From Zanthoxylum bungeanum (taxonomy: Eukaryota > Streptophyta > Magnoliopsida > Sapindales > Rutaceae): a DNA stretch of 64,000 nucleotides. Both the position numbers and the translations under genes were made by a program. Shown here piece by piece: positions 21,802 through 31,812 of the stretch; within the stretch, counting starts at the first letter, position 1, and each line of letters opens with the position of its first letter. The notes below the pieces were generated by a model, which saw only the letters and a program-made list of their open reading frames with translations, ran no database searches and had not been told where the DNA came from. Location of the stretch: positions 101,813 to 165,812 of the forward strand of contig SKCR01034761.1 of the NCBI GenBank assembly GCA_019454045.1, in the 5' to 3' direction.

Positions 21802-21853
21802 TTTTTACTCTGGATGTCTTCAAAAGTGCAATGATGAGTTGAATTTATAATAC

Positions 21854-21880
21854 CTGAAAAGGGTGAGTAAAAATAGCACA
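21854..21880 (-). promoter_or_regulatory. 3' splice-acceptor-like site before LOG (Athila B)
   Basis: On the minus strand TTTTTACTCACCCTTTTCAG|GT, 52 nt before the LOG ATG. Conserved in all three copies with small length changes in the T run. It would allow LOG to be read as the first ORF of a spliced mRNA. Confidence 0.55.
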
Positions 21881-22055
21881 AGTATCTTCCAAATGACGAT
21901 TAGTAGCAAAATAGTAGTAAAATAGATCGTGATAGTCAACAAAATCTGGATCCTATCGGAGAAAATAAAAGAAAACAACAAAACAAATCACAATTATTAG
22001 GAAAAGACAAAGAGATATAATATTTACAAATAAAAAATAACGGCTTGATTGACGT

Positions 22056-22604
22056 CTATGCGTCAGGGACAAGCTTCCCATCAAATTTTCTTATAAATTG
22101 GCAAACAAGGTCTTTTTGAGTCAGATTCCCGAGACTTAACTGTTGTCTTTCTTTTTGAAATTGTGTATGTAATTTGCGAAAGGCTATGTGAACATGTCCA
22201 CTGGGATGCGTCTCAAGAGTCGAAGATATATCATCTAAAGACTCCTTACTCAAGCCACCCCTAATGAATTTAATTTTGTCTTCGCGATTTTCAGACACCA
22301 TTCTAAAAGAACGACAACGAGTATTGCAACTTCATCGTGCACATTTGTAACAAACACCCATTTGCTTAGCTCTACGTTTCTTTGCATAGGTGCTTCTTCC
22401 AAAACCAGGCAGAGTTGAAATAAAAGATTCAGAAGACTCACCTGCCAATCGAACTCGTGCTTCAATTACCCAATGAATATCATTGGGCACACTATGGATC
22501 GTCAGTAGTCTCATTCGTTCCAAGCGAGCTTTGTAAACTTTCAATAGAGATTTTTGTGGGAGAGAAGGAAATTGCTTGCGAAGATTTGCGAGAGCTTCTT
22601 CCAT
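22056..22604 (-). pseudogene. Basic Cys-rich putative nucleic-acid-binding protein (Athila B)
   Basis: Start ATG at 22604 (MEEALANLRKQF), chosen because it lies 16 nt after a conserved splice-acceptor-like site and matches the start in copy C. About 182 codons. KVYKARLERMRLL, a VPNDIHWVIEARVRLAGE segment, YAKKRRAK then CYKCAR, and CNTRCRS are all visible. A TGA replaces the Trp codon of copy A directly after CYKCAR (near 22334), so the chain would end in the middle of the cysteine motif. The C-terminal part to 22056 stays open in the same frame. Nucleic-acid binding is inferred; see copy A. Confidence 0.7.
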
Positions 22605-22620
22605 CTTGAAATGATTTAAT

Positions 22621-22636
22621 CTGCAAAAACTAAACA
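22621..22636 (-). promoter_or_regulatory. 3' splice-acceptor-like site before the Cys-rich ORF (Athila B)
   Basis: On the minus strand GTTTAGTTTTTGCAG|ATT, 16 nt upstream of the ATG at 22604. Conserved in A and C. Confidence 0.5.
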
Positions 22637-22744
22637 CACCAAATTAAATCACACCAAATCACAATATATATAAAAATTGCATGGGTTGCCTCCCTGCGAG
22701 CGCTAAGTTTAAGAGTCGTCAGCTAGACTTGACTTCTCGAACGT

Positions 22745-23886
22745 TTATGCTGGATCTGAAAGTGTGACACTTTCTTTTTGTCGCCCAAATGATTCTCTCC
22801 AGTAGTGCTTGACACGCTGACTGTTAACCTTGAATGTGTTGTTGGTATTGGGATCCAGTAACTCAACAGCTCCATATGGTAAAACCTGAGTGATCACAAA
22901 TGGTCCAGACCACCTAGATTTCAACTTTCCTGGGAAAAGTTTCAACCTCGAATTGTACAACAACACCTGCTGCCTTGGTTCCAACTGTCTGTGCACTATT
23001 TTTCGGTCATGCCATTTCTTTGTCTTTTCCTTGTATAATTTGGCATTGTCATAAGCATGTAGGCGAAATTCTTCCAATTCGTTGAGTTGGTGAAGTCTTT
23101 TCTCTCCTGCAGCTTGTGAGTCAAGATTCAACTTCTTCAGTGCCCAGTACGCCTTGTGTTCAAGCTCAACTGGCAGATGGCATGCTTCCCAAACACCAAT
23201 CGATATGGTGACATACCAATGGGTGTTGTAAGCTGTTCGGTAGGCCCATAATGCATCATCTAGTTTTGTTGACCAGTCCCTCCTTGTTGATCCAACGGTT
23301 CTTTCTAGGATTCTCTTGATCTCTCTGTTTGAAACTTCAACCTGTCCATTTGACTGTGGATGGTAAGCTGTGGCAATCTTGTGAGTAACTCCATATTTGG
23401 ATAGGAGTGCATCAAAGTATCTGTTGCAGAAATGTGAGCCACCATCGCTGATAATTGCCCGAGGTGTTCCGAATCGAGTGAAAATGTTCTTCTTTATGAA
23501 TTTGATCACAACTTTTGAATCATTGGATGGCAGTGCAATTGCTTCGACCCATTTGGAGACGTAGTTACAGCAACAGGATGTACAAGTTTCCAAATGATGG
23601 AACAAATGGTCCATGAAATCAATACCCTATACATCGAATATCTCCACTACCAAAATGTTTTGCAACGGTCCTTCATTTCTTCTTGAAATATTCCCTGTTC
23701 TCTAGCACCTGTCACATTGAAAAGCAAAAAGATAAGCATCTTTAAAAAGTGTGGGCCAGAACAATCCTGATTGAAGGACTTTGCTGCAGCAGTTTTGTTT
23801 CCGCTGAAGTGTTCGCCGCCGTATGGTGATGAATGACAGTGTTGCAAAACACTGTTGACCTCCTTCTGTGGAACACACCATCTCAA
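22745..23886 (-). pseudogene. Athila integrase (Athila B)
   Basis: The N-terminal zinc region (HCHSSPYGG...HFSGNKT) is at 23647-23886, broken by two small insertions. A long frame, 22745-23614, carries the core: [34 protein letters not shown] (second catalytic Asp), [20 protein letters not shown] (catalytic Glu), then [10 protein letters not shown]. The C-terminal domain has [15 protein letters not shown] and ends in TLSDPA at a natural stop. The first catalytic Asp region (near 23625) falls in a frame break. An extra frame slip near 23230 alters the stretch just after the core. Confidence 0.85.
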
Positions 23887-23925
23887 TAATTGATCAGCAC
23901 AACGTTTAAACAGGTACGGTTCATT

Positions 23926-25701
23926 TCAGACATAGTGCTTGACTTCTTTGAAGAACTTCTTCCGTTGCTGAGTTGTCCATTCCAACGGCCATTTTCCTGA
24001 CACAATGTAGTTGACATAGTCAGCATACCAAGGGACTTCCTGTTGTTTCATGGCGAACAGCTGTTCATCTGGAAAAGTTTCTTTGATTGATAATTCTTTG
24101 CCAGCTGTTTCTCCATTCTCGAGCCTCGATAAGTGGTCTGCCACCTGGTTTTCTGTTCCTTTCCTGTCTCGAATCTCCACGTCGAATTCTTGCAGAAGAA
24201 GTATCCAACGGATCAATCTGGGTTTGGCATCTTTCTTTGTGATAAGATATTTGATTGCTGAATGATCTGTGTAGACCACCACTTTAGGACCCAGCAGATA
24301 GGAGCGGAATTTGTCAAAAGCGTATACAACTGCGAGCAACTCCTTTTCAGTGGTTGTGTAGTTGAGTTGAGCTTCATTCAGAGTTCTGCTGGAGTAGTAA
24401 ATGGTGTGGAAAATCTTTGCTTTGCGTTGTCCCAAAACTGCACCTACAGCAAAATCACTAGCATCACACATTACCTCGAATGGAAGGGTCCAATCTGGTG
24501 CTACAATGATGGGGGCAGAAATCAGCTTCTGTTTTAAGATCTCGAAAGCTGCCTGGCATTCTTTGGTGAAGTTAAAAGGCACATCCTTTTCCAGAAGATT
24601 GCAAAGAGGTTTAGCAATCTTGGAAAAGTCTTTGATAAATCTTCTGTAAAAAACCTGCATGTCCAAGAAAACTCCGAATCTCTTTGACAGATGTTGGTGG
24701 AGGTAGTTTCTCAATTGTCTCGATCTTTGCTTTGTCTACCTCAATCCCTTTTTGTGAAATCCGGTGTCCAAGAACAATGCCTTCCTGCACCATGAAATGA
24801 CATTTCTCCCAGTTGAGTACCAGGTTTGTATCTTCGCACCTTTGTAATACCTGTTCCAAATTTTGCAAACAATGGTCAAAAGAATCTCCAAACACAGAAA
24901 AATCATCCATAAAAACCTCCATACTCTGCTCCAGCATGTCTGAGAAGATGGCCATCATACAACGCTGAAATGTAGCAGGAGCATTACATAATCCAAATGG
25001 CATCCTGCGGAAAGCAAAAGTACCATAGAGACATGTAAAGGTAGTTTTCTCCTGGTCTTCTGGTGCGATGGCAATCTGATTGTACCCTGAATATCCGTCC
25101 AGAAAGCAATAGAACTCATGTCCTGCCAATCTGTCTCTCATCTGGTCAATAAATGGTAGTGGGAAATGGTCCTTTCTTGTGGCTTTATTGAGTTTCCTGT
25201 AGTCCATACATACTCTCCATCCAGTCACTGTTCTTGTTGGGATCAACTCGTTCTTTTCATTGGTGACCACAGTAATTCCTCCTTTCTTTGGTACACACTG
25301 CATATGACTACCCAAGTGCTATCTGAGATGGGGTAAATGATGCCAGCATCCAACCATTTGATGATTTCTTTCTTCACAACTTCCTTCATGATTGGATTGA
25401 GTCTCTGTTGATGCTCCACTGTGGGTTTGTATTCATCATTCATCAGAATCTTGTGCATGCAAAATGATGGACTAATGCCTCGAATGTCTGCTATAGTCCA
25501 GCCAATGGCTCTTTTGTGCTCTCGTAACACTCTCAGCAACTTTTCTTCCTGCTCCAATGTTAGTGAATAAGAAATAATAACAGGTAATTCAGAAGAGTTT
25601 CCAAGAAATGCATACCTGAGATGGCTCGGAAGTAACTTTAGTTCCAGCTGTGGTGGTTCTTCAATCGAAGGTTTGATTCGATCTTTCTTTGGCAATTCCA
25701 A
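23926..25701 (-). pseudogene. Athila reverse transcriptase-RNase H (Athila B)
   Basis: RT is in two overlapping frames (25243-25701 and 24611-25315): ELPKKDRIKPSIEEP lead-in, QCVPKKGGITVVTNEKNE, VCMDYRKLNKATRKDHFPLP, CFLDGYSGYNQIAIAPEDQ, RRMPFGLCNAPATFQRC, the active-site FMDDFSVFG and [13 protein letters not shown] frame break lies at STWV (about 25310). RNase H is at 23926-24714: [42 protein letters not shown] and [10 protein letters not shown] stop replaces a Trp codon after EVKHYV (23926), cutting integrase off. RT copies the RNA; RNase H removes it. Confidence 0.9.
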
Positions 25702-26444
25702 GCTTTCAACTGGTGGTGTGTTGCTTTGAATCGGAATGGTTTATCAAGGTAGCTGATACATTCCAGGATTTCAGCATCTAGTCGCTTGTCAGTCATATTG
25801 GTGATGCAAGCTTCAAGTGTATCCGTGGGATTTGGCTCAGTATCCTGAATGATACTATCAATAACATCAACTCTGAAGCATTCTTCTTCTTCCTTTTCAT
25901 CGCTCGGAAATTTCATAGCTTTGAAAACATTAAATGTCACTTCTTGGTCCTGCATTTTCATGGTTAGTTCTCCTTTTTGCACATCAATTACAGTTTTACC
26001 TGTAGCCAAAAATGGTCTCCCAAGAATGATAGGTACTTCTTTGTCTTCTTCCATGTCAAGATGATGAAATCTGCTGGAAGGATGAGTTTGTCAACTTTGA
26101 CCAGCACATTTTCCACGACTCCTCTCGGAAATGCGAGTGTTCGATCAGCAAGTTGCAAAGTACTGACGTAAGTAGGCATTGCTTCTCCAATTTGCAGTTT
26201 CTGTAAATAGAAAAAGGCATAAATTAACACTAGCACATAAATCACATAAGGCATTACCGATGTAATGTTCTCCAATGGTGCATGGAACTGTGAAACTGCT
26301 AGGATCTTTCAACTTCGGGGGAAGTTTCCTCTGAATGATGGCGCTGCATTCTTCCGTCAAAGCTACTGTCTCGTAGTCTCCCAATCTCCGTTTTCGTGAA
26401 AGAATGTCTTTCATGAATTTGACATAACTGGGCATTTGTTCCAA
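25700..26444 (-). pseudogene. Athila protease region (Athila B)
   Basis: FTVPCTIGEHYIGNALCDL then CASVN: the active-site Asp-Leu is followed by Cys where Gly is expected (DLGA in the family), and the frame slips soon after (near 26205). Downstream in other frames: ADRTLAFPRGVVENVLVKVD, then KEVPIILGRPFLATGKTVID (second protease hallmark) and the acidic DEKEEEECFRVDVIDS linker. The protease would cut the polyprotein. As written it is inactive. Confidence 0.8.
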
Positions 26445-27971
26445 GGCTTCTGCAAATGGGATGTTGATGTGCAGCTTTTTGAATATCTCCAGGAAACGAG
26501 CAAACTGTTTGTCCAGTTTATTTTTCTGAAGACGCTGAGGAAATGGTGGTGGTGGAGTGATCTTTCTTTTTCTTCCATCTGTGGAACTGTAACTTTTGGA
26601 ACTTCCTCAGCAGCTGTTGTTTTGACTCCAACGTCTTTGTTGATTTCAGTACCGCTTTTTAAGGTAATGGCTTGACATTGCTCCTTCCCTCGGTCCTTGG
26701 ATTTGGTTTTGTGTTGCTGGGAAGATTACCTGGCGGTCTGTAACTCTGAGCATTGGCCAGTTGGCCAATTTGATTCTCCAGTGCTTTGATGGAAGCTGAT
26801 TGGCTCTGAATCATAGCTTCATATCTTTTTAATTGAGCTAACATCTCTGCCATCACTGGTTCATTTGTCTACTCCTGGCCTTTATTCTGTTGCTGGAATC
26901 CAGGTGGTGGATAGTTCCGCTGTTGGCCTGAATTGTTGCTCAATGAAAAATTAGGATGATTCCTCCACCCTGGGTTGTAGGTGTTGGAATATGGATTGTT
27001 CCCCTGCCTGTTGAAATTGTTGACATAATTCACCATTTCTTCATGTTGATTTGATTCTGGTGCTCCTCCATATGGTGAACTTGTGGATCCAGTGGTAAGA
27101 GTCTCCATGAATTTGCAATATTTGATCTAGCTTGGTGTTGACTGCTGTATTAGCTCCAACTTCATAAATTCCTGCAATTCTTTGAATCAGACTTCTTTCT
27201 GTTGGCCACAAGGAATTGTTGTTAGCCATTTCTTCAATTAGTTCCCAAGCTTGATCTTCTCCTTTTGCCATTAAAGCTCCTCCAGCAGCAGCGTCAATAT
27301 GGTTCTCATTATTCCAGAAAGTCCATTATAGAATGTTTGGACTTGAAGCCATTTTGGAATCTCATGGTGTGGACATTTCCGGAGTAAATCTTTGTACCTT
27401 TCCCAAGCTTCGTAGAGAGTTTCTGAGTCTTGTTGCACAAAGGATGTGATGTCATTCCTCAGTTTTCCAGTTCTGGCTGGTGGTGGAAAATACTTTGCAA
27501 GAAATTTGGTGGATAAGGTGTTCCATGTTGTGATAGAACCTGCTGGTAATGAATGTAGCCAGGCTTTAGCTCTGTCCTTCAAGGAGTATGGGAAAACACG
27601 CAGTCTCATTGCTTCTTTAGCTTCTCGGTTGTAATTGAAAGTACCGCAAACTTCCAGGAAGTTGCTGATGTGGGCATTAGGATCTTCAGTTGCATTTCCT
27701 CCAAACTGAACTGACTTCTGAATCATCTGAATGCAAGTTTTGATGTCACCAGCATTTGCTCGTAATGGAGGGAGTACAATACATGAAATGAGTCTGTCAA
27801 CCACCGGAATGGTTCTGTCTCGAATGGGAATTGGTGGTGCAACTCCAAAGGTTCAGGTTCCATGTTGACTAAAGCTTCTTGGGCTTCTCGCCTTTCCCTT
27901 CTCAACTGTCTGATAGTTCTTTCAATTTCTGGGTCAAGCGGTCGTAGTTCAAAGCTTCTGGTTCGTCTCAT
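26445..27971 (-). pseudogene. Athila gag (Athila B)
   Basis: ATG 27971 (MRRTRSFELRPLDPEIERTI), 15 nt after an acceptor-like site. The main capsid-type part is at 27271-27804 (MIQKSVQFGGNATEDPN, NFLEVCGTFNYNREAKEAM, FPYSLKDRAKAWLHSLP, FLAKYFPP, ETLYEAWERYKDLLRKCPHH). Then come MAKGEDQAWELIEEMANNN, an Asn/Gln-rich stretch, SIKALENQIGQLANAQSY and a Lys-rich end leading to the protease. Frames break near 27840, 27285, 27100, 26865 and 26600. No CCHC knuckle was seen, as is usual for this group. Confidence 0.85.
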
Positions 27972-27986
27972 GAAGTTTCTGAGAAC

Positions 27987-28003
27987 CTGAAACACAATAA
28001 ACA
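27987..28003 (-). promoter_or_regulatory. 3' splice-acceptor-like site before gag (Athila B)
   Basis: Minus strand TTTATTGTGTTTCAG|GTTCTC, 15 nt before the gag ATG; matches copy A at 5738. It fits a leader intron between PBS and gag. Confidence 0.5.
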
Positions 28004-28077
28004 ATAACAATAGGTAAAAAGAAATTAGATACAAGTAAAAGTATCTAACCCCTAAACTAATAATAAAAGATAAATAA

Positions 28078-28096
28078 GTCCCCGGCAACGGTGCCA
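28078..28096 (-). other. Primer-binding site of Athila B
   Basis: Minus strand TGGCACCGTTGCCGGGGAC, six bases inside the 5' LTR edge at 28103. It differs by one base from the usual Athila PBS (GGCGCC). Confidence 0.85.
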
Positions 28097-29506
28097 AAAA
28101 CTTGACCGGCGTAAACACACACGTATAACGCAAGCGTACGTATCGTTCAAGTAGTATAAAAAGTATCGATCCCACGAGGACTTAATACCTAAGTTATTAA
28201 TTTTATGAGGTTAAATGATTACTAGTATCTAACAGGTTGTTTAATTGATTTGAAATGACGACGATTCTAAATTTAAAGATTAGTAAATAAAATTGTTCGA
28301 AGGTAGATTTTAAGAAAATTCAATATTAAAAACTATCTAGGGTTGTGATTTATTCCAATATTATTTAAAGATAAATTGGTTATTTTATAATTGGGTAATA
28401 TATTGATTTATTAACCTGGAACACTAATTTATGTAAAAGCCTATTCCGATGGTCAATTACAAATACCTAGTATAATCCAATTGAACCATATGTCTATGTC
28501 AACCAAATTACCTAGATTCATTATGATTAAGTTCCAATTATGGCTACCACCCCCGCCCGACAGGTATATTCCTATCCTGTAAGGAAATCTATTGAAAGGG
28601 TTATCTATCCTTAAGGAAGATCGTGGGCTATTGAATCTAAGGACTTAAACTTAAAATCCCTATGTCTAGTTCATTTTAAGTTTACCTAATCAATTTAATT
28701 TATGGCCAGTTAATTAAAGAGCATTAAGATTAAGACTCAATAAATAAATCTTTATATTACCCAAATTATAATCTAACCCTTATAAACCCGTGATATTGGA
28801 TTTCATCACAACCCTAGATAACTAATTTAGTTACAACACATAACTAGGGCTAAACAAACTTAAAAGACATAAAATGAAAATGCTGAAAAGTAATTGCGGT
28901 GAGTAAAATGCTGAAAAGTAAATTACAAATGAAATAAAATGCTAAGGCAAAAGGAATTACTTCTACTACTACTAATTTAGATATCTCCCATAAAATAATA
29001 TATAAACTTGTGATAATATTTTACCAACCGACCAATCTGGCGGTATCCTGATTAAGTCAAATTAAGTCCAACCAGCCATATAGGTGGTAATTTTTGTCCA
29101 TAATCCAGCCATAAAGGCGGTACCAAAGTAAATTTCCAACCGACCAATCTGGCGGTGGTATCCTTGATTAATCAGGTTTAAACCAGATTAAATTGAATTG
29201 TCAACCGACCAATATAGCGGTATCCTTTATTAATCAGTATTTTAAATAGTAAATATATCATTTTTAGGGAGATTAATCTAAATAGCAATAGTAAAATAAT
29301 TACCTTTCACCTTAGCATAGGGAAGTTACCTCCTCATAGTGAATAGTAAAAACTGTTAAATAAGAAAGTAAATTACTATTATTACAAAAAGTAATTAAAA
29401 TTATTACAAAACTAAAAATTAAAACGAAACTTAGAGAGAGAAGAATTCCATATTTACATCAAATAAGAGAGAGGGAATGGTACACTGAAATCCGAAATTT
29501 CGAGCT

Positions 29507-29516
29507 CTATTTATAG
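29507..29516 (-). promoter_or_regulatory. TATA box of the Athila B 5' LTR
   Basis: CTATAAATAG on the minus strand, ~600 bp into the LTR. The matching box is present in the 3' LTR (near 19195-19205) and, with small changes, in C (near 45265), D (near 63284) and A (near 7275). Confidence 0.7.
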
Positions 29517-29524
29517 GCGCGAGT

Positions 29525-29830
29525 AAGGTCCCAGCGTCGCGACGCTGGGTACAGTTCAGCGTCGCAACGCTGGGTACAGTGAGACGTGGCCCATTCTCTT
29601 ATTGACACGTGGCAAGGCGGCTAAGAGGATAAGGTCGACACGTGTAATGGCGGCTGGAACTCAATTATGAAGCTGACGTCATTGATGACGTGGCACTGTT
29701 AATGACGTCATTGGTGATGTGGCACTGTTCATGACGTCATTGGTGAAGTCATGATGATGTGGCATGCGCACGTTAGCGGATCTTCTGTGGTGGTGACACG
29801 TGGCACGGCACATGTTAGCAAAGTCAAACT
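29525..29830 (-). promoter_or_regulatory. ACGT-core (bZIP-type) motif cluster upstream of the TATA box
   Basis: Just upstream of the TATA box in element sense lie repeated GACACGTGGC (G-box/ABRE-like), TGACGTCA (CRE/C-box-like) and TGACGTGGC motifs: about ten ACGT cores in 300 bp, together with GCGTCGCGACGC palindromes at 29534 and 29908. Plant bZIP factors in ABA, stress and light responses bind such cores. The same cluster occurs in the 3' LTR, in C (45330-45650) and in D (63350-63660) but not in A or F. Confidence 0.55.
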
Positions 29831-30109
29831 TCTCAAATTCTGACCAGTTGACCAGGCGCATGTTAACAGATTCGGCGTATGCTGGGCGTTGCGACGCTGA
29901 CGGTCTGGGCGTCGCGACGCTGGAAATTACCAAAATGCCCTTTTTCGCCAATTTTCACTGTTTTGCCCCAAATCACCTCCAGAATGTCCTGAAACTTTAT
30001 TTATCTATAAAATAACACAAAACACATCAAAATATTCACAAGACTCAAGAAATTATACAAAATACTAGGATAAATAAGTGGGAAATAGTGATAAAAATAC
30101 CACTCATCA

Positions 30110-30440
30110 GGCTCCACAGTGACCCGACGTATAGAGGATGTGCCCTTACCATTCAAACGCTCTCCTGATCCAAATCCTGGTTCGCCGGGACACTGAATTG
30201 AAAGATTCAGAATTGTGTTTTGGAAACCTCGGGCAGGACGCTGTTTTGAGGCATCCGTGTTGTTGTTTATACTTGCGAAACGTTTTATTTTGGGACAAGC
30301 GCTAAGTCGCCCCCGCCCTTTAATTTTATTTTTCAAAGTTTTGTTTTCGTTTTCCACTGGTCTGGTAGGGGGACGCCAGTTCCGGACTCAGTAGGGCTTC
30401 AAAAGGTTGATTCATTTCCCTTCTAAATAAGTCCAACCTG
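30110..30440 (+). other. Internal sequence of P, right of the B insertion
   Basis: Continuation of P after the GGCTC duplication. No supportable gene. The minus strand is open for ~80 codons (to 30357), but this frame has no recognisable motif and part of it runs into the LTR of B. Confidence 0.5.
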
Positions 30441-31405
30441 ATTAATCTGTTCGAGGCTGGATTCGTTCCGCCGAGGCCACTTGATTAATCAGCTCGGGGT
30501 TGGATTCGTTCTGCCGATGCCACTTGACTAATCGGCTCGGGGCTGGATTTTGTTCCGCCGAGGCCACTTTGTTCTTCTCAGCTCGGGGTCGGGGTACATC
30601 CCACCGAGTCAGCCCTTCGGACTGGGGACGTAACATTCCCCCAGGTCCAAATGCATTTCTCAACTCGGGGTCAGGGTACGTCCCACCGAGTCAGCCCTTC
30701 GGACTGGGGACGTAACATTCCCCCAGGTCCAAGTGCCTCTCTTCACTCGGGGTCGGGTTACGTACCACCGAGTCTACCTCTTTGGACTGGGGACGTAACA
30801 TTCCCCCAGGTCAAAGTGCCTTTCTCAGCTCGGGGTCGGGGTACGTCCCACCGAGTCAGCCCTTCGGACTGGGGACGTAACATTCCCCCAGATCCAAGTG
30901 CCTCTCTTCACTCGGGGTCGGGTTACGTCCCACCGAGTCTACCTCTTTGGACTGGGGACGTAACATTCCCCCAGGTCCAAGTGCCTTTCTCAGCTCGGGG
31001 TCGGGGTACGTCCCACCGAGTCAGCCATTCGGACTAGGGGCGTAACATTCCCCCAGATCCAAGTGCCTCTCTTCACTCGGGGTCGGGTTACGTCCCACCG
31101 AGTCTACCTCTTTGGACTGGGGACGTAAAATTCCCCCAGGTCCAAGTGCCTCTCTTCACTCGGGGTCGGGTTACGTCCCACCGAGTCTACCTCTTTGGAC
31201 TGGGGACGTAACATTCCCCCAGGTCCAAGTGCCTTTCTCAGCTCGGGGTCGGGTACGTCCCACCGAGTCAGCCCTTCGGACTGGGGACGTAACATTCCCC
31301 CAAGTCCAAGTGCCTTTCTTCATTCGGGGTCGAGTTGCGTCCCACCGAGTCAGTCTCTCGGACTGAGGACGTAACATTCCCCCATGTCCGAGCATCTCTC
31401 ACAAC
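30440..31405 (+). repeat. Large tandem array in P (82/83-bp units)
   Basis: Three GGCTGGATTCGTTCCGCCGA units (30440-30570), then about ten units of 82-83 bp starting with (C)TCGGGGTCGGG near 30582, 30664, 30746, 30829, 30911, 30994, 31076, 31159, 31242 and 31323. Each has CCCACCGAGTC and GACGTAACATTCCCCCA. Two unit variants (CAGCTCGGGGTCGGGG and TTCACTCGGGGTCGGG) largely alternate, giving a ~165-bp dimer. Frames are open by periodicity only. Confidence 0.9.
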
Positions 31406-31812
31406 TCGAGACATGATCACATGCCATCGAGCACATCATTGTTAGCTAAGAGGCAAAATTTTCTCCTCACAATCAAGATTGGATCAGTCAGAGGTCAGGA
31501 CCTCTAAATCTCTGGTACAGATATTACAGAGGAGGAGTCATTTTTAGTTTGGACAACAAGAGGAACTTCATCTCCTTATGGAACGACCCAAGTAAGCAAT
31601 TTGCTTTGAGGTGGAGAATCATTCTGAATAGGGTCAGCATCTCCAAATAACCGAGGATATGAAGATAGAAACAAAATACTTAATTGATGGCGAATGCAAT
31701 TTCTCTGTGATTTCTGGAGCGACCACCAGCAAGGCGATCAGCACACCATCTTTATATAGTTCCCGGCACCAACTTGCATACTCGTTGGAACCGAGAACTA
31801 GGGGACAGATGT
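31406..31812 (+). other. 3' internal end of P with PPT-like stretch
   Basis: No gene. Ends in GAACTAGGGGACAGATGT directly before the right LTR; the purine-rich part is the likely polypurine tract. Confidence 0.55.

Larger units (their letters stand above)
17796..30109 (-). mobile_element. Complete Athila element B (LOG-carrying)
   Basis: A 12,314-bp element on the minus strand, inserted in P. The flanks GGCTC at 17791-17795 and GGCTC at 30110-30114 form a perfect 5-bp target duplication. Order in its own direction: 5' LTR, PBS, gag, protease, RT, RNase H, integrase, Cys-rich ORF, LOG, hairpin, 3' non-coding region, PPT, 3' LTR. The LTRs differ at about a dozen sites over the first ~740 bp by eye, so insertion was fairly recent. 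Several genes nevertheless carry frameshifts or stops. So it either moved with help from another copy or part of the damage is sequencing error. Confidence 0.95.
28103..30109 (-). mobile_element. 5' LTR of Athila B
   Basis: 2,007 bp, TGACCGGCG to CACTCATCA on the plus strand, nearly identical to 17796-19797. On the minus strand it starts TGATGAGTGG at 30109, passes the regulatory cluster and TATA box, and ends at 28103 next to the PBS. Confidence 0.95.

Noticed and set aside
30001..30357. 118-aa minus-strand frame at the B/P border
   Set aside because: Runs from P across the insertion border into the B LTR, so it cannot be an ancestral gene.
30651..31366. Long open frames (128, 84 and 71 aa) across the P array
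   Set aside because: They follow the 82/83-bp periodicity, lack codon structure and exist on both strands. Repeat artefacts.
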